A stretch of 64,000 nt of DNA. It comes from Saccharicrinis fermentans DSM 9555 = JCM 21142. Its GTDB lineage: Bacteria > Bacteroidota > Bacteroidia > Bacteroidales > Marinilabiliaceae. The stretch lies in the NCBI RefSeq assembly GCF_000517085.1, contig NZ_KI912107.1, positions 132,425-196,424 on the forward strand, read 5' to 3'. Shown one piece after another: positions 9,678 to 18,194 of this stretch; within the stretch, counting starts at the first letter, position 1; each line of letters begins with the position of its first letter. The notes below the pieces were generated by a model. It saw nothing but the letters and a program-made list of their open reading frames with translations, was not told the DNA's origin and did not search any database. A program made the translations under genes and the position numbers.

Positions 9678-10907
9678 TTAGTTTTTAATAAAAGTTATTG
9701 ATGCTGTACGTCCTCCATTTTCGCAATGGATTATATACATTCCGGGATATAAATCACTAACAGGAATGTCAAATGAAGAAGCAGTTGTTTTTAGTTTTTT
9801 AGCAAGATTACCTTCTTTGCTAAAAATGCTAATATTACTGCCTGTTTCTGTTTTTACAGTAAGTACACTGCTTACAGGGTTAGGCAAAACCGTAATTGTT
9901 AAATCCGAAGCTTGAGCTTTTGCTTTTGAATTAGGATACCCGGGTGTTGGTAAAGTAGCATGATTATTATTTGTTGACGCACAAGTAGTACAACCAACTT
10001 TAATCTCATCTACACAAAGATACATAGGTGTATTGGGGCCGTATTGCCCTGCATCGCTGGTTGTAAGTTCAAACGCTAAAGAATCCACTGTTCCCAAACT
10101 TTGTAGGTTTACCCATTTCCAGTTATCAACAACATAAGCTGTCGAACCTGTATAATCAGCAAGGTAATAAGCCACTGTATCAGTTTGTGTACCGTTCAAA
10201 AAGCCTCTGATAGTTACATAATAGTAATCTCCATAATCAAAAGCATCAGCAAAACCATCACCACATTTAATTGATTTGTATGTGTATGCGTTTAAGGTTA
10301 GGAAAAGCCCACAGATAGAATCATCCTGACTTAAAGCTAGGCCACAATGTCTATATGCGAAGAAACCTTCGTTATATCCATCATACATAACAGCGTACAT
10401 ATCATCCTCCCTGCTTTTTGCACCATCTTTAGGCATTGCAGCAAACTGACTGTGGAAATTTGTACAGGTGGAATCACATGATGGGTCGCAATCAAAAGCC
10501 CGTGTATTACTTACAGTAAATCCATCCCAGTAAGGCATACTGCTCCAAGTAGTATCGGCATAGTGCATAAAAGTCAAACATTCTTCCTCATAATTCCAAA
10601 ATCCTCTATTGGCAGCTATTTGGTCGTTGTATTCATAAGTATGATTCCATACCTTTGTATAGGTATATTTATCTATTAACGAATCTGTACTAATTTCAAA
10701 ATCAGCAGTATAACAATCATCACAGCTACGTGATGCCGATTGAGATGTGCTGAGAGAAGCAGTTGGAGTAGATTTCTTACTTGCTGGTGATTCAGTAGTT
10801 TTGTTACCTTGTAATGCTTGTATAGCATATACATTTTCTGGCCTTTGTGCTAAAAGGCTCATAGAGCAACACAAGAATATTGCAACTAATAAGTACATTT
10901 GTTTCAT
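9678..10907 (-). CDS. Secreted DUF4465 protein with T9SS sorting domain
   Basis: This 409-residue exported protein has a signal peptide (YLLVAIFLCCSMSLLAQ) and a DUF4465-type body rich in Trp, Tyr and Cys (GFWNYEEECLTF, WDGFTVSNTRAFDC, YYVTIRGFLNGTQTDTVAYY, DEIKVGC). It ends in a T9SS type A sorting domain (ITVLPNPVSSVLTVKTE, DLYPGMYIIHCENGG). DUF4465 proteins recur next to cobalamin riboswitches and BtuB genes in Bacteroidota, so a surface role in corrinoid capture is plausible but unproven. It is the second gene of the operon. Confidence 0.75.
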   Translation of the reverse strand: MKQMYLLVAIFLCCSMSLLAQRPENVYAIQALQGNKTTESPASKKSTPTASLSTSQSASRSCDDCYTADFEISTDSLIDKYTYTKVWNHTYEYNDQIAANRGFWNYEEECLTFMHYADTTWSSMPYWDGFTVSNTRAFDCDPSCDSTCTNFHSQFAAMPKDGAKSREDDMYAVMYDGYNEGFFAYRHCGLALSQDDSICGLFLTLNAYTYKSIKCGDGFADAFDYGDYYYVTIRGFLNGTQTDTVAYYLADYTGSTAYVVDNWKWVNLQSLGTVDSLAFELTTSDAGQYGPNTPMYLCVDEIKVGCTTCASTNNNHATLPTPGYPNSKAKAQASDLTITVLPNPVSSVLTVKTETGSNISIFSKEGNLAKKLKTTASSFDIPVSDLYPGMYIIHCENGGRTASITFIKN

Positions 10908-10944
10908 AATGCAATTTTTAAATTATTATTAATTGTGTTATTAC

Positions 10945-10988
10945 TGAGGGACGGCAGATAGTTTTGGCGAACGCTGCCGTTCCGTTTT
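10945..10988. other. GC-rich hairpin between operon genes
   Basis: GGGACGGCAG and CTGCCGTTCC form a 10-bp stem with one mismatch. On the plus strand it is followed by GTTTTT, on the minus strand by no T-run. It lies between the DUF6580-like gene and the DUF4465 gene and may be an mRNA-stability or processing element rather than a terminator of this operon. Confidence 0.45.
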
Positions 10989-10999
10989 TAAAATCTTTT

Positions 11000-11569
11000 T
11001 TAAATTGTCTTTAATTTTAATGTCGGTATTTTATATTGTGCAAATTCAAAGGAACCGAATAGGATCCCGCAATAAACTAAATCACCCATTAATGAATTTT
11101 TAAAGAATGGAATAGCCACAGTGTAGCATGTTAGTAAACCGCTAAAGTCTTTTGTGTACATTGTCTCGGAAGTCCACACCCCAAAATTTGAGATTAAAAA
11201 GAACAATAGTGATGCTGATAAAGAAGCTACAAGGATGTTTTGAGGTTTAATTGGTTTAAGAAGAAAGAAACCAAGCTCACCAATGATAATGAAAGCCAGG
11301 TATGTCCAATAAAATCCTGGATAGAAAAAGGTGAAACCATTGAAATACTGAGCGTAAATAGTGTTGTTTATGACTATATCGCTAAGCCACATGGATAAAA
11401 CCGGGATAATAAGTGCAATGTGCTTTTTTGAAAAGTAGGCTGAACTAAACAGTGCCATAGCCGCTATGGGTGCAAAATTTGGAGGATGTGGTATTAATCT
11501 GCTAAAAGCTGCAAATAATACTAAAAGGGAAAGAACCCCAAAACGAATGTCAATTTTTTGTTTTTTCAT
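11000..11569 (-). CDS. DUF6580-like integral membrane protein (putative cobalamin-related transporter component)
   Basis: This 189-residue, strongly hydrophobic protein has about five membrane segments. It also carries the RLIPHPPNFAPIAAMALFSSA motif of the DUF6580 family, whose members resemble ECF-transporter S components. It is the first gene after the cobalamin riboswitch on the minus strand, about 120 bp downstream of the B12 box. Family and context suggest inner-membrane handling of corrinoid or a precursor. No ECF ATPase genes are present nearby, so it would need energising subunits encoded elsewhere. Confidence 0.75.
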   Translation of the reverse strand: MKKQKIDIRFGVLSLLVLFAAFSRLIPHPPNFAPIAAMALFSSAYFSKKHIALIIPVLSMWLSDIVINNTIYAQYFNGFTFFYPGFYWTYLAFIIIGELGFFLLKPIKPQNILVASLSASLLFFLISNFGVWTSETMYTKDFSGLLTCYTVAIPFFKNSLMGDLVYCGILFGSFEFAQYKIPTLKLKTI

Positions 11570-11689
11570 CGTTACTGCAATTTTCGTTACCTATTAAGTT
11601 TTGATTTTGCAGCATACGATGAGAAAGGAAGGCCAAGGAAACATCGTTCTGATTAGCTATCTGTTCTCCGCAGACTGCAAAATCTATGT

Positions 11690-11832
11690 TATACTGGCAG
11701 GTCTTCTGACTTATCTCACTTTAGGTTCCTTCTCATCCGCCAACTGGCGGGCAATGGAATAATACCTAAAGCTGTTTTGAGAATTACAGCAGCGGGAACT
11801 GTTGTCGAATTACACGACATTCCCTTTTAATT
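11690..11832 (-). promoter_or_regulatory. Cobalamin (B12) riboswitch upstream of the corrinoid uptake operon
   Basis: On the minus strand the region reads GGGAATGTCGTG, then CAGTTCCCGCTGCTGTAATTC, and ends in the B12 box AAGTCAGAAGACCTGCC (11697-11713 on the plus strand). These match the conserved core of cobalamin riboswitches. It precedes the DUF6580-like gene and should repress the operon when cobalamin is abundant. The outer edges of the aptamer (P1) are estimated. Confidence 0.93.
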
Positions 11833-12082
11833 TCTATTTCAATTAAACTGATTGTTAAATTGAAATTTGAAAACCAATGATGCGACAAATATACTTTACA
11901 AATAATGATTCTCAGCTAAAAAAATGAAAAATAGTTTTAAACAATCTGTAACCCAGAGGAAATGGGAGCTAGAGTATTAGATATTTTTTTTCTATTGATA
12001 ACGAAAATATTGAAGACTCTTTATTTTGAAGTAAACTTGCACAGTCACTTATTGGTTTCTTAACACATCTTTTTTTTGTGTT

Positions 12083-12148
12083 TGGATGAAAAGGGAATCT
12101 TGTTAAAATCAGGAGCTGTCCCCGCAGCTGTAAGTCTATTTACGTTTT
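12083..12148 (+). promoter_or_regulatory. Truncated second cobalamin riboswitch
   Basis: GGGAATCTTG and AGGAGCTGTCCCCGCAGCTGTAAG are the 5' half of a cobalamin aptamer on the plus strand. The 3' half, including the B12 box, is absent: after about 12148 the sequence turns directly into a fragment of nrdD. It faces away from the B12 uptake operon and once controlled the anaerobic ribonucleotide reductase. Confidence 0.8.
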
Positions 12149-12151
12149 GGT

Positions 12152-12415
12152 AATCAAAAAAGTCATTGTCCCGATATAATTGTAGCTAATGAGCAAACTT
12201 ACCCAAAAGGAGGTCAACCATACTATACAAATTCAACCCAATTGCCTGTAAATTATACTGATGATTTATTTGAGGCTTTACGTATTCAATATTCATTGCA
12301 AACCAAATATACCGGAGGTACTGTTTTTCATACTTCCTTAGGCGAAAGCCAACTGCCAACAAGTTCGGTAAAGCAGTTAATTAAAAAAGTGACAGCAAAC
12401 TATAAGCTTCCATAA
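12152..12415 (+). pseudogene. nrdD: Anaerobic (class III) ribonucleotide reductase, internal fragment
   Basis: The frame reads CPDIIVANEQTYPKGGQPYY, LPVNYTDDLFEALRIQYSL, KYTGGTVFHTSLGE and LIKKVTANYKLP, a contiguous stretch from the C-terminal third of NrdD. The N-terminal two thirds, the glycyl-radical site and the zinc finger are missing, and the frame ends at a stop immediately after YKLP. Deletions on both sides fused it to a truncated riboswitch upstream and to a truncated nrdG downstream. It cannot be functional. Confidence 0.8.
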
Positions 12416-12416
12416 A

Positions 12417-12731
12417 CAAAGCTTGATAGATTACCCAGGTAATATATCGGCAGTAATATTTACTTGTGGCTGCAATTTTAGTTGTAATTATTGTCACAAT
12501 CCTCAATTAATAGATTCTGATCTAAAAGACCATTCAAATGAGTTAAGCGAAGAAGTGATTTTGGAATGGATTAGCCAAAATAGCAAAATGCTTGATGCTG
12601 TTGTTGTAACTGGGGGTGAGCCAACGTTACATAGTATGTTACCCAGTTTCATTCAGAAGATTAAGCAATTAAGGATTAAAGCGAAAATGCCAGCAGATTT
12701 AAACCTGTTTTTAAGGCTCCCGCTAGGCTAA
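12417..12731 (+). pseudogene. nrdG: Anaerobic RNR activating protein (radical SAM), truncated
   Basis: The fragment begins inside the protein (SLIDYPGNISAVIFTCGCNF), keeps the radical SAM CxxxCxxC motif (CNFSCNYC) and the VVTGGEPT glycine-rich segment, and breaks after LPSFIQKIKQL at about 12670. The rest of the frame to 12731 is unrelated repeat-derived sequence. Both the true N-terminus and the C-terminal half are lost. An AAGCTT hexamer occurs on both sides of the nrdD-nrdG junction and could reflect the deletion. Confidence 0.8.
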
Positions 12732-13149
12732 TGGCCTAGCGGCAGTCTACTCCTTTAGCTTTGTATTGGACAATCAGATTAAAATAACTTAGTTTTGAAT
12801 TAACCGAAAAGAGTAAAAGTGAACTAAGGTCTACTCCAGTTTTTTAGGACTATCAATCAAATTAGTCTTTTACTCTTTCATTGAAATGAACCAGTTAGAA
12901 TCTTAGGTTTTCAGGCTTATTAAAGGAGTTGTTCGGCTCCTTTTATACAGGTTCGATGCCTGTGTAAAAGGAAAAGGTATGCCTTAAATAAAGCATACCT
13001 TAATGCAAAGAAATCTTCGGTATAATAATCACCATCGGTCGCTGTTCGGCAAGAATAAAGTTAGAAATTAATTCTTTAAAAATGTTTGTTTAAGTCTTAG
13101 AATTCGATTGTATGTAGGGCTATATCTATTCTTAAATTTGAAAGCTAAA
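12732..13149. other. Non-coding region with three consecutive hairpins
   Basis: No gene is visible. It starts with a repeat-like segment (GGCAGTCTACTCCTTTAGC, also near 59955-59973). Three hairpins follow: AAAGGAG/CTCCTTT (12922-12943), a 12-bp stem CTTTTATACAGG/CCTGTGTAAAAG with loop TTCGATG (12940-12970), and GGTATGC/GCATACC (12976-12999). The first two share bases and exclude each other. Confidence 0.5.
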
Positions 13150-14553
13150 TTACCATTTATAAGGTACAGTTCCTGTTGAATCAATAGAATGTTCCCATTT
13201 TTCAACATAAGAAGAGCCTGTTAAAAATTCATCGTCCATACGCTTAAGCTCCTCTGTTAGAGTTTCCTCTAAATTTTTAATGATAGATTCAAAAGCGGGA
13301 TCTCCTTTTAAGTTTTTTAGCTGGTATGGATCTGAAACATTATCAAAAAGTAACCAATCTCCAGATAAATCTTTGGCGTACGTATACTTTTTTGTTATAA
13401 CACCTCTAAATTCTTTTCCTCCTCTAGCTCTACTCCATTGACCAAATGGTTGGATACAAGTTACAAGAGAAGCCTTCCGAGTGTCTTCTTTTTTTCCAAG
13501 CAATACATCTGTAATATCTTCTCCATCTAAATTTGCAGGTATATTCAATCCTGACATTCCCAACATAGTAGGTAATATATCCAAGGAATTTAATAGGAAA
13601 TCGCTTTTTTTACCATTAGTTCCAAATAGTGCCGGATATTTAATTATAAAAGGTACCTTCGCAGATTCGTTATAGATTCTTTGCTTCTTAGTTTCACCAT
13701 GACTATAAATCATATCACCGTGGTCTGAAGTGAAAACGAATATAGTATTTTCTTCAATATTACATCGTTTAATTGCGTCTTGTAATTGTTTTATATAACT
13801 ATCTAATGCAGAGCAATGTGCGTAATAACCTTTTAAGGTTTTCTTTGCTTTTTTAGTAAATTCTTCTGGCACATTTGGCCTAAGTTTTATATCAACATTA
13901 GTATATAAATCTTGAAATTCTTTGGGTGCAGTTTGATAAGGCGCATGAGGAGGTCCCCAAGATAGTACTAAAGAAAATGGTTTTTTACTTTTTGATTGTT
14001 CTTCAATATAAGTAATAGCATCTTTTGTTTGAGCTTCAGCATCATATCCTTCCCACGAATGTAACTCATCATCATTTCCCCAATATGTTGAGTTATTATA
14101 GGTATGTGAACATTCTAACACTTTCCAATAGTCGAAGCCTTGTCTTCTTTCTTTTGGTATAAATGCCGAACGACCATTTCCGTCAAGATGCCATTTTCCA
14201 ATATATGCGGTATTATAACCTTGCTTCTTAAAGAGTTTCGCAAAGCTTTCGGATGTAGGATCAAGCAAAATGTCATTCATAAACATACCAGTTTTTAATG
14301 GATATTGGCCTGTTAACAACATTGCCCTATAAGGTGTACATACAGGTTCTGTGGAAATTGCATTTGTGAAATAAACTCCCTCAGAAGCAAGTTGATCAAT
14401 ATTAGGTGTTTTAACATCTGGGTTTCCAGCATAGCCTAATGATTCTGCGCGCCATTGATCTGCAAAAACAAATACAATATTCGGTTTTTCTATTTTATTC
14501 TTACATGAAATAAAGAATAATGTTGTGAATAATATAATACTAATTTTTTTCAT
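13150..14553 (-). CDS. Sulfatase, arylsulfatase A type (S1 family), lipoprotein
   Basis: This 467-residue sulfatase has a lipoprotein signal (LFFISCKNK, Cys17) and the metal-binding start NIVFVFADQWRAESLGYAGN. The formylglycine motif is Cys72-Thr-Pro-Tyr-Arg within CTPYRAMLLTGQYP, and further active-site segments are NTAYIGKWHLDG and TSDHGDMIYSHGE. Cys is the residue converted to formylglycine by an anaerobic or aerobic maturase encoded elsewhere. It probably removes sulfate from a carbohydrate in the periplasm or at the cell surface. No glycoside hydrolase or SusCD pair is next to it, so the substrate is unknown. Confidence 0.88.
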   Translation of the reverse strand: MKKISIILFTTLFFISCKNKIEKPNIVFVFADQWRAESLGYAGNPDVKTPNIDQLASEGVYFTNAISTEPVCTPYRAMLLTGQYPLKTGMFMNDILLDPTSESFAKLFKKQGYNTAYIGKWHLDGNGRSAFIPKERRQGFDYWKVLECSHTYNNSTYWGNDDELHSWEGYDAEAQTKDAITYIEEQSKSKKPFSLVLSWGPPHAPYQTAPKEFQDLYTNVDIKLRPNVPEEFTKKAKKTLKGYYAHCSALDSYIKQLQDAIKRCNIEENTIFVFTSDHGDMIYSHGETKKQRIYNESAKVPFIIKYPALFGTNGKKSDFLLNSLDILPTMLGMSGLNIPANLDGEDITDVLLGKKEDTRKASLVTCIQPFGQWSRARGGKEFRGVITKKYTYAKDLSGDWLLFDNVSDPYQLKNLKGDPAFESIIKNLEETLTEELKRMDDEFLTGSSYVEKWEHSIDSTGTVPYKW

Positions 14554-15126
14554 TTTATTATTGATAGTTTGTTGAGCCTTACATACAACGTTAAGGATAA
14601 ACCGTTGTTTTAGTGCGATTTATGCACTGTGTGTGCCCTGCATGTGCTGCAGTACACCCACACCCGAAGTTGTTGAAAAAGTTTGAAAATACAAATTATC
14701 TTCAATAAACCATGGGTATGGGTGTGTTTTATTTTATCCAGAGGGTGAAACGAAGTTCACGAATTCTTTAATATAAACATTTGTATTCGTAAAGTCCCAT
14801 CACGGGCGGAGGTAACGCTTCGAACCATTAGCAAGTGGCACTTTTTACGAATGTAAAAACGTGGTGGTTGTTGGTGACGACAGCAGTGAAGGTTATTTGT
14901 GAGCGGTTAGCGCAGTAAATACCGACGGCAAATTGGCTCCGCCGATCTTCGATTCCCCATGATGTAAGGAACCGCCGTATATGATCGAATAAATTAAAAT
15001 AGTATTTTAATTTGTGAAGAGGAATAACGAAGTTACCCGTACGTACTTTTTATGGCGTAAAAAGTCGTGGTGAGAGGCTCTTCGCTAGGTTAATGGCAGC
15101 GGCAGTCTCCGATTGGGTGTAGTTTT
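14554..15126. other. Non-coding region with hairpins and an interspersed repeat
   Basis: No gene is visible. It contains several short hairpins (for example AGTGC...GCACT near 14612-14628). From 14932 to 15110 it holds a repeat that recurs near 59802-59972. Confidence 0.5.
14932..15110 (+). repeat. Interspersed non-coding repeat, copy 1
   Basis: The segment GGCTCCGCCGATCTTCGATT through a perfect inverted repeat AAATTAAAATA/TATTTTAATTT to GTGAGAGGC and GGCAGTCT matches 59802-59972 with small differences. The 3' part also resembles 12710-12762. Its nature is unknown; it carries no ORF. Confidence 0.7.
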
Positions 15127-15426
15127 TTATTCTGCTATTCTATTCTTTAAGTCCATTTGTTCGTGTAGAATTCTTGTTATTTCAATCGTATTGTCTAAAG
15201 ATTTGCGATAAAAAATAATGTGTCGATTTACTTTTACCCCATATAATTTAGAGGTTATTCCAGTGTAGTTTTTGCCAAGTTCAGGGTTGTTCGCAATGTC
15301 TTGGCAGCTACTAAGTAGAATTTCATAATATTTGTCTGCTTGATATTCAGACCACGTTTCAAATGTATAATCCCAAATATTATTTAAGTCTTGTACAGCT
15401 TTGTTAGTCAATTCGTATTTAGCCAT
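15127..15426 (-). CDS. ParE/RelE-family toxin
   Basis: This 99-residue protein has the ParE-type fold signature: YELTNKAVQDLNNIWDYTFE at the start, a central helix (QADKYYEILLSSCQDIANNP) and the C-terminal strand segment HIIFYRKSLDNTIEITRILH. ParE toxins poison DNA gyrase; related RelE toxins cleave mRNA. It overlaps the end of the antitoxin gene by 8 bp, the usual arrangement for type II toxin-antitoxin pairs. It lies in a patch of mobile DNA next to an IS91-type element. Confidence 0.87.
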   Translation of the reverse strand: MAKYELTNKAVQDLNNIWDYTFETWSEYQADKYYEILLSSCQDIANNPELGKNYTGITSKLYGVKVNRHIIFYRKSLDNTIEITRILHEQMDLKNRIAE

Positions 15427-15667
15427 TCCTTTTCTTTTTGGCTTTCAATTGTTCAAGATTCTTTTGAGGGTCAAAATCGTGAGCAATTCCACTATCAATT
15501 CCTTCTTGGATAGCATTTCTTAAAGCAATCGCTTTACTTTCTTCATTTTCTAAAAGTCTAAGGCCTGCACGAATAACTTCGCTTACATTTTTATATCGAC
15601 CAGCAGAAACTTGTGTCTGTATAAATTGGTCAAAATAATTACCGAGAGATATTGAAGTATTTTTCAT
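15419..15667 (-). CDS. ParD-family antitoxin
   Basis: The 82 residues form a ribbon-helix-helix N-terminus (MKNTSISLGNYFDQFIQTQV, GRYKNVSEVIRAGLRLLE), followed by a flexible acidic/basic tail (GIAHDFDPQKNLEQLKAKKK) that would wrap the toxin. It is encoded first in the operon, as usual. A 17-bp perfect palindrome, TTACCAATAATTGGTAA, lies 22 bp upstream of its start and is the probable autoregulatory operator. Confidence 0.88.
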   Translation of the reverse strand: MKNTSISLGNYFDQFIQTQVSAGRYKNVSEVIRAGLRLLENEESKAIALRNAIQEGIDSGIAHDFDPQKNLEQLKAKKKRNG

Positions 15668-15689
15668 TTTTTTAATGTTTTAACCAAAG

Positions 15690-15706
15690 TTACCAATAAT
15701 TGGTAA
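15690..15706. promoter_or_regulatory. Palindromic operator of the parDE operon
   Basis: TTACCAATAATTGGTAA is a perfect 8+1+8 palindrome placed 22 bp upstream of the antitoxin start. A further ACCAA half-motif lies on each side. ParD ribbon-helix-helix proteins repress their own promoters through such sites, so this is the likely binding site. Confidence 0.65.
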
Positions 15707-16066
15707 AAACACCAAATCCGCATCGTTTGATCAAATTACACCCAACTTATAAGGATTTTATCCTTTGTTCGACCAAGATAAGTAAAAAGTTGAACATTGA
15801 TAAATATCCAAAATTATGATTGCTAATATTTATTAGTCATGAAGGATAAAATTACGTTGAACGAAGGCGGCCTAACCTATGCACATTTCATCTAGTTCTT
15901 TTTCTTTGTAAACGCTCTGATCCTAATATTTCTCTGTTATTTATACAACATTCTTTCATCAGCATGTTAATTTCGTTTGGTTTAAGGCATAACAATCCCG
16001 TTACACCCACATGAACGGTTGTTTTATTTGCATCCATGAAACAAAGAACGTTTTATCTGCTTAATG
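15707..16066. other. Non-coding region at the edge of the IS91-type element
   Basis: No gene is visible. GTTGAACGAA at 15856-15865 is the inverse of TTCGTTCAAC at 18137-18146 on the far side of the transposase and recombinase genes, so the left edge of the element probably lies near 15856. Confidence 0.4.
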
Positions 16067-17230
16067 TCATTCTAGTTGGTGCAATATCCTTGTGCGAACC
16101 ATTATGCCTTTATTGCATTTGGGGCATATGCAAGGATCCTTTCCTATTAATGCTCTTAACACTTCATATGAGGTAAGGCCTTCGAGGTTTGACAACCACA
16201 TATTTTCACCCACTAGTGCAATTACCTGTTCTCGTTTACCATGTATATGTACCGTTGCAAGTATGCCAACATATCTGATTTTAAAGAATCCGCTAGGTAA
16301 GACGTGATGTATAAAACGCCTCACAAATTCAAGTTGATTTAAGGTCATTTGTTTTTGCTTGCTATTTTGTCTGTAATCTTTATAGGTAAAGCTCACTTGC
16401 TTGTCCGATAAAGATGTTAGCCTATTATTAGATATAGCTACCCGATGGGTGTATCTGCCCAAGTATTGTAATACACTGTTGATACCCCCAAACGCCTTTT
16501 TACAGTATACATTCCATCGTTTACTGTACAGTTCTGATTTCAACATTTGAGCTCCTTCAAACTCCTTAGGTAACCTCAGTTTTTCCTTGATCAGTAGTTT
16601 TTCGAGTTGCTTAACTAGTATACCTCTAAACATGCCAGACAATGCCTTTACGGGCACAAAGAACTTCTTGGGCGAAGCAACCCATTCCATACCATCCGTA
16701 GACAGGCCGCCAGCGGGAACCAGCATATGAATATGGGGATGATACATTAATGTTTGCCCCCAGGTATGCAGTACACATAGTGCTCCAACATCAGCACCTA
16801 AAAATGAAGGATTGCGTCCTGCATTTTGTAAAGCTTGGGAGGCAGAACGAAACAGTAAGTCATAACATGCTTGTTGGTTGATGTAAAACAATGGATGTAG
16901 CTCCCTTGGTATGGTAAATACAATATGAAAGTAGCGTCCGGGCATTAATCGACTAGTGAGCTTATTGACCCATTGCTGCTGCTTTAAATACTGACACTTG
17001 GGGCAATGTCTATTGCGACAAGAGTTATAGGACTGTTGACTGTAACTACAGCTGCTGTTATTACAATACGCAATATGACCGCCTGCTTCTGATGTACGGC
17101 ACCTTGTTATAGCTTCAATAGCTTTTTGTTGTTCTTTGTTCAACCTTAACTTGGTAGCAATATCATCTTGACAGCTCCTCACAACATCGGCCACTTCTAT
17201 TTTCTGTTTACTATTTTCGGTGTGACTCAT
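16067..17230 (-). CDS. IS91-family transposase
   Basis: This 387-residue protein has the N-terminal zinc-finger pattern of the IS91/ISCR family (CNNSSC, CRNRHCPKCQ), the central metal-binding HIHMLVPAGGL segment and the YLGRYTHRVAISNNR region that contains the catalytic tyrosines. These are rolling-circle (HUH-like) transposases. The length is normal. Its start codon overlaps the stop of the upstream tyrosine recombinase gene by 4 bp, so the two are translationally coupled. Confidence 0.92.
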   Translation of the reverse strand: MSHTENSKQKIEVADVVRSCQDDIATKLRLNKEQQKAIEAITRCRTSEAGGHIAYCNNSSCSYSQQSYNSCRNRHCPKCQYLKQQQWVNKLTSRLMPGRYFHIVFTIPRELHPLFYINQQACYDLLFRSASQALQNAGRNPSFLGADVGALCVLHTWGQTLMYHPHIHMLVPAGGLSTDGMEWVASPKKFFVPVKALSGMFRGILVKQLEKLLIKEKLRLPKEFEGAQMLKSELYSKRWNVYCKKAFGGINSVLQYLGRYTHRVAISNNRLTSLSDKQVSFTYKDYRQNSKQKQMTLNQLEFVRRFIHHVLPSGFFKIRYVGILATVHIHGKREQVIALVGENMWLSNLEGLTSYEVLRALIGKDPCICPKCNKGIMVRTRILHQLE

Positions 17231-18036
17231 GGCTGTGCCTGTTTTATTGGAATTAACAAATTGGGAACTTCGCCAAGGTAAGGGTGAGCCAAATGAAGAT
17301 AACCTGAGGTTGTTTTTAGTGAACTGTGTCCCATCAGTAACTGCAACCGTTTCAAATTGATACCTCTTTCAAGCATATGAGTAGCAAAACAATGTCGTAA
17401 CACATGAGGCGATACGCCTTTATTTATACCTACTGATAAGGCAGCACGTGATACTATCTTACGAAAACTTGTTGCGGAATATTTCTTCCCTTTTTTAAAG
17501 CCCTCAAAAAGATACTTCGAAGGACGATACTGTTTAAAATAAATTCTGAGTTGTTCTAATATATCCTCTGGAAGTGGTACTTCTCGGCTTTTATTACCCT
17601 TGCCCTTTATGCGTACAACCAAACGTGCCGAATCTATTTGCTCAGGCAACAAACTTAGAGCTTCTTCGCACCGCATGCCCGTTGCATAAGTCAACATCAT
17701 TAATGTACGATGTTTGACATTATATGAACTTGTCACCAAACGATAGGCATCTGACTGAGACAAAACCGTGGGTAGTTTCTTCGCTACTCTTGGACGCTTT
17801 ATCTTAATGCCATCCCACTTGTTCCCAAGTATATCCACCCAAAATATTTTCCAGGCACTAATCATTTGGTTGATGGTACTGTTCGAAAGCTTTTTTTCTT
17901 GAAGAAGATAATAGCAGAAATCTTTTACTTCCTGATGACTAAGTGTTGACGGAGACCTCCTGTAATACTTTGCCAAAATCGAGAGCATAGATACATAAGT
18001 ATCTACAGTTCTCTCACTGTAACCGCGTAAGCGCAT
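17227..18036 (-). CDS. Tyrosine site-specific recombinase associated with the IS91-type element
   Basis: This 269-residue XerD-like recombinase has a SAM-like N-terminal domain (MRLRGYSERTVDTYVSML) and the full catalytic set: Arg in YATGMRCEEALSLL, Lys in the beta-hairpin (IKGKGNKSREVPLP), HVLRHCFATHML, and the MGHSSLKTTSGYLHL tyrosine segment. It is coupled to the IS91 transposase by an ATGA overlap. Some IS91-like elements carry such an extra recombinase, possibly to resolve intermediates. Its exact job in transposition is not established here. Confidence 0.9.
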   Translation of the reverse strand: MRLRGYSERTVDTYVSMLSILAKYYRRSPSTLSHQEVKDFCYYLLQEKKLSNSTINQMISAWKIFWVDILGNKWDGIKIKRPRVAKKLPTVLSQSDAYRLVTSSYNVKHRTLMMLTYATGMRCEEALSLLPEQIDSARLVVRIKGKGNKSREVPLPEDILEQLRIYFKQYRPSKYLFEGFKKGKKYSATSFRKIVSRAALSVGINKGVSPHVLRHCFATHMLERGINLKRLQLLMGHSSLKTTSGYLHLAHPYLGEVPNLLIPIKQAQP

Positions 18037-18194
18037 TTCTTGAATGACCTGCGCGCGTAATGTTTTTTTTCATCTTATAAAGTATTAATGAATAATACTT
18101 TAAGTTACCACTTTTCTAATTAGCGACGAAGGAGCTTTCGTTCAACTTGTTAGTAAATGCACTATAGTGCATATATATATAATATATCATGATT

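Larger units (their letters stand above)
15856..18146 (-). mobile_element. IS91-type element with accessory tyrosine recombinase (approximate limits)
   Basis: Two minus-strand genes with a 4-bp overlap, a tyrosine recombinase and an IS91-family transposase, are bounded by the inverted decamer GTTGAACGAA/TTCGTTCAAC. The right edge also carries a small hairpin (CGAAGGAGCTTTCG). IS91 elements move by rolling circle and prefer GTTC/GAAC-type tetranucleotides, which occur at both edges. The limits are inferred, not proven. Confidence 0.6.

Noticed and set aside
14580-14690. Possible integron attC-like site (ACAACGTT with hairpins)
   Set aside because: The core sites are not paired properly, there is no integron integrase and no cassette array.
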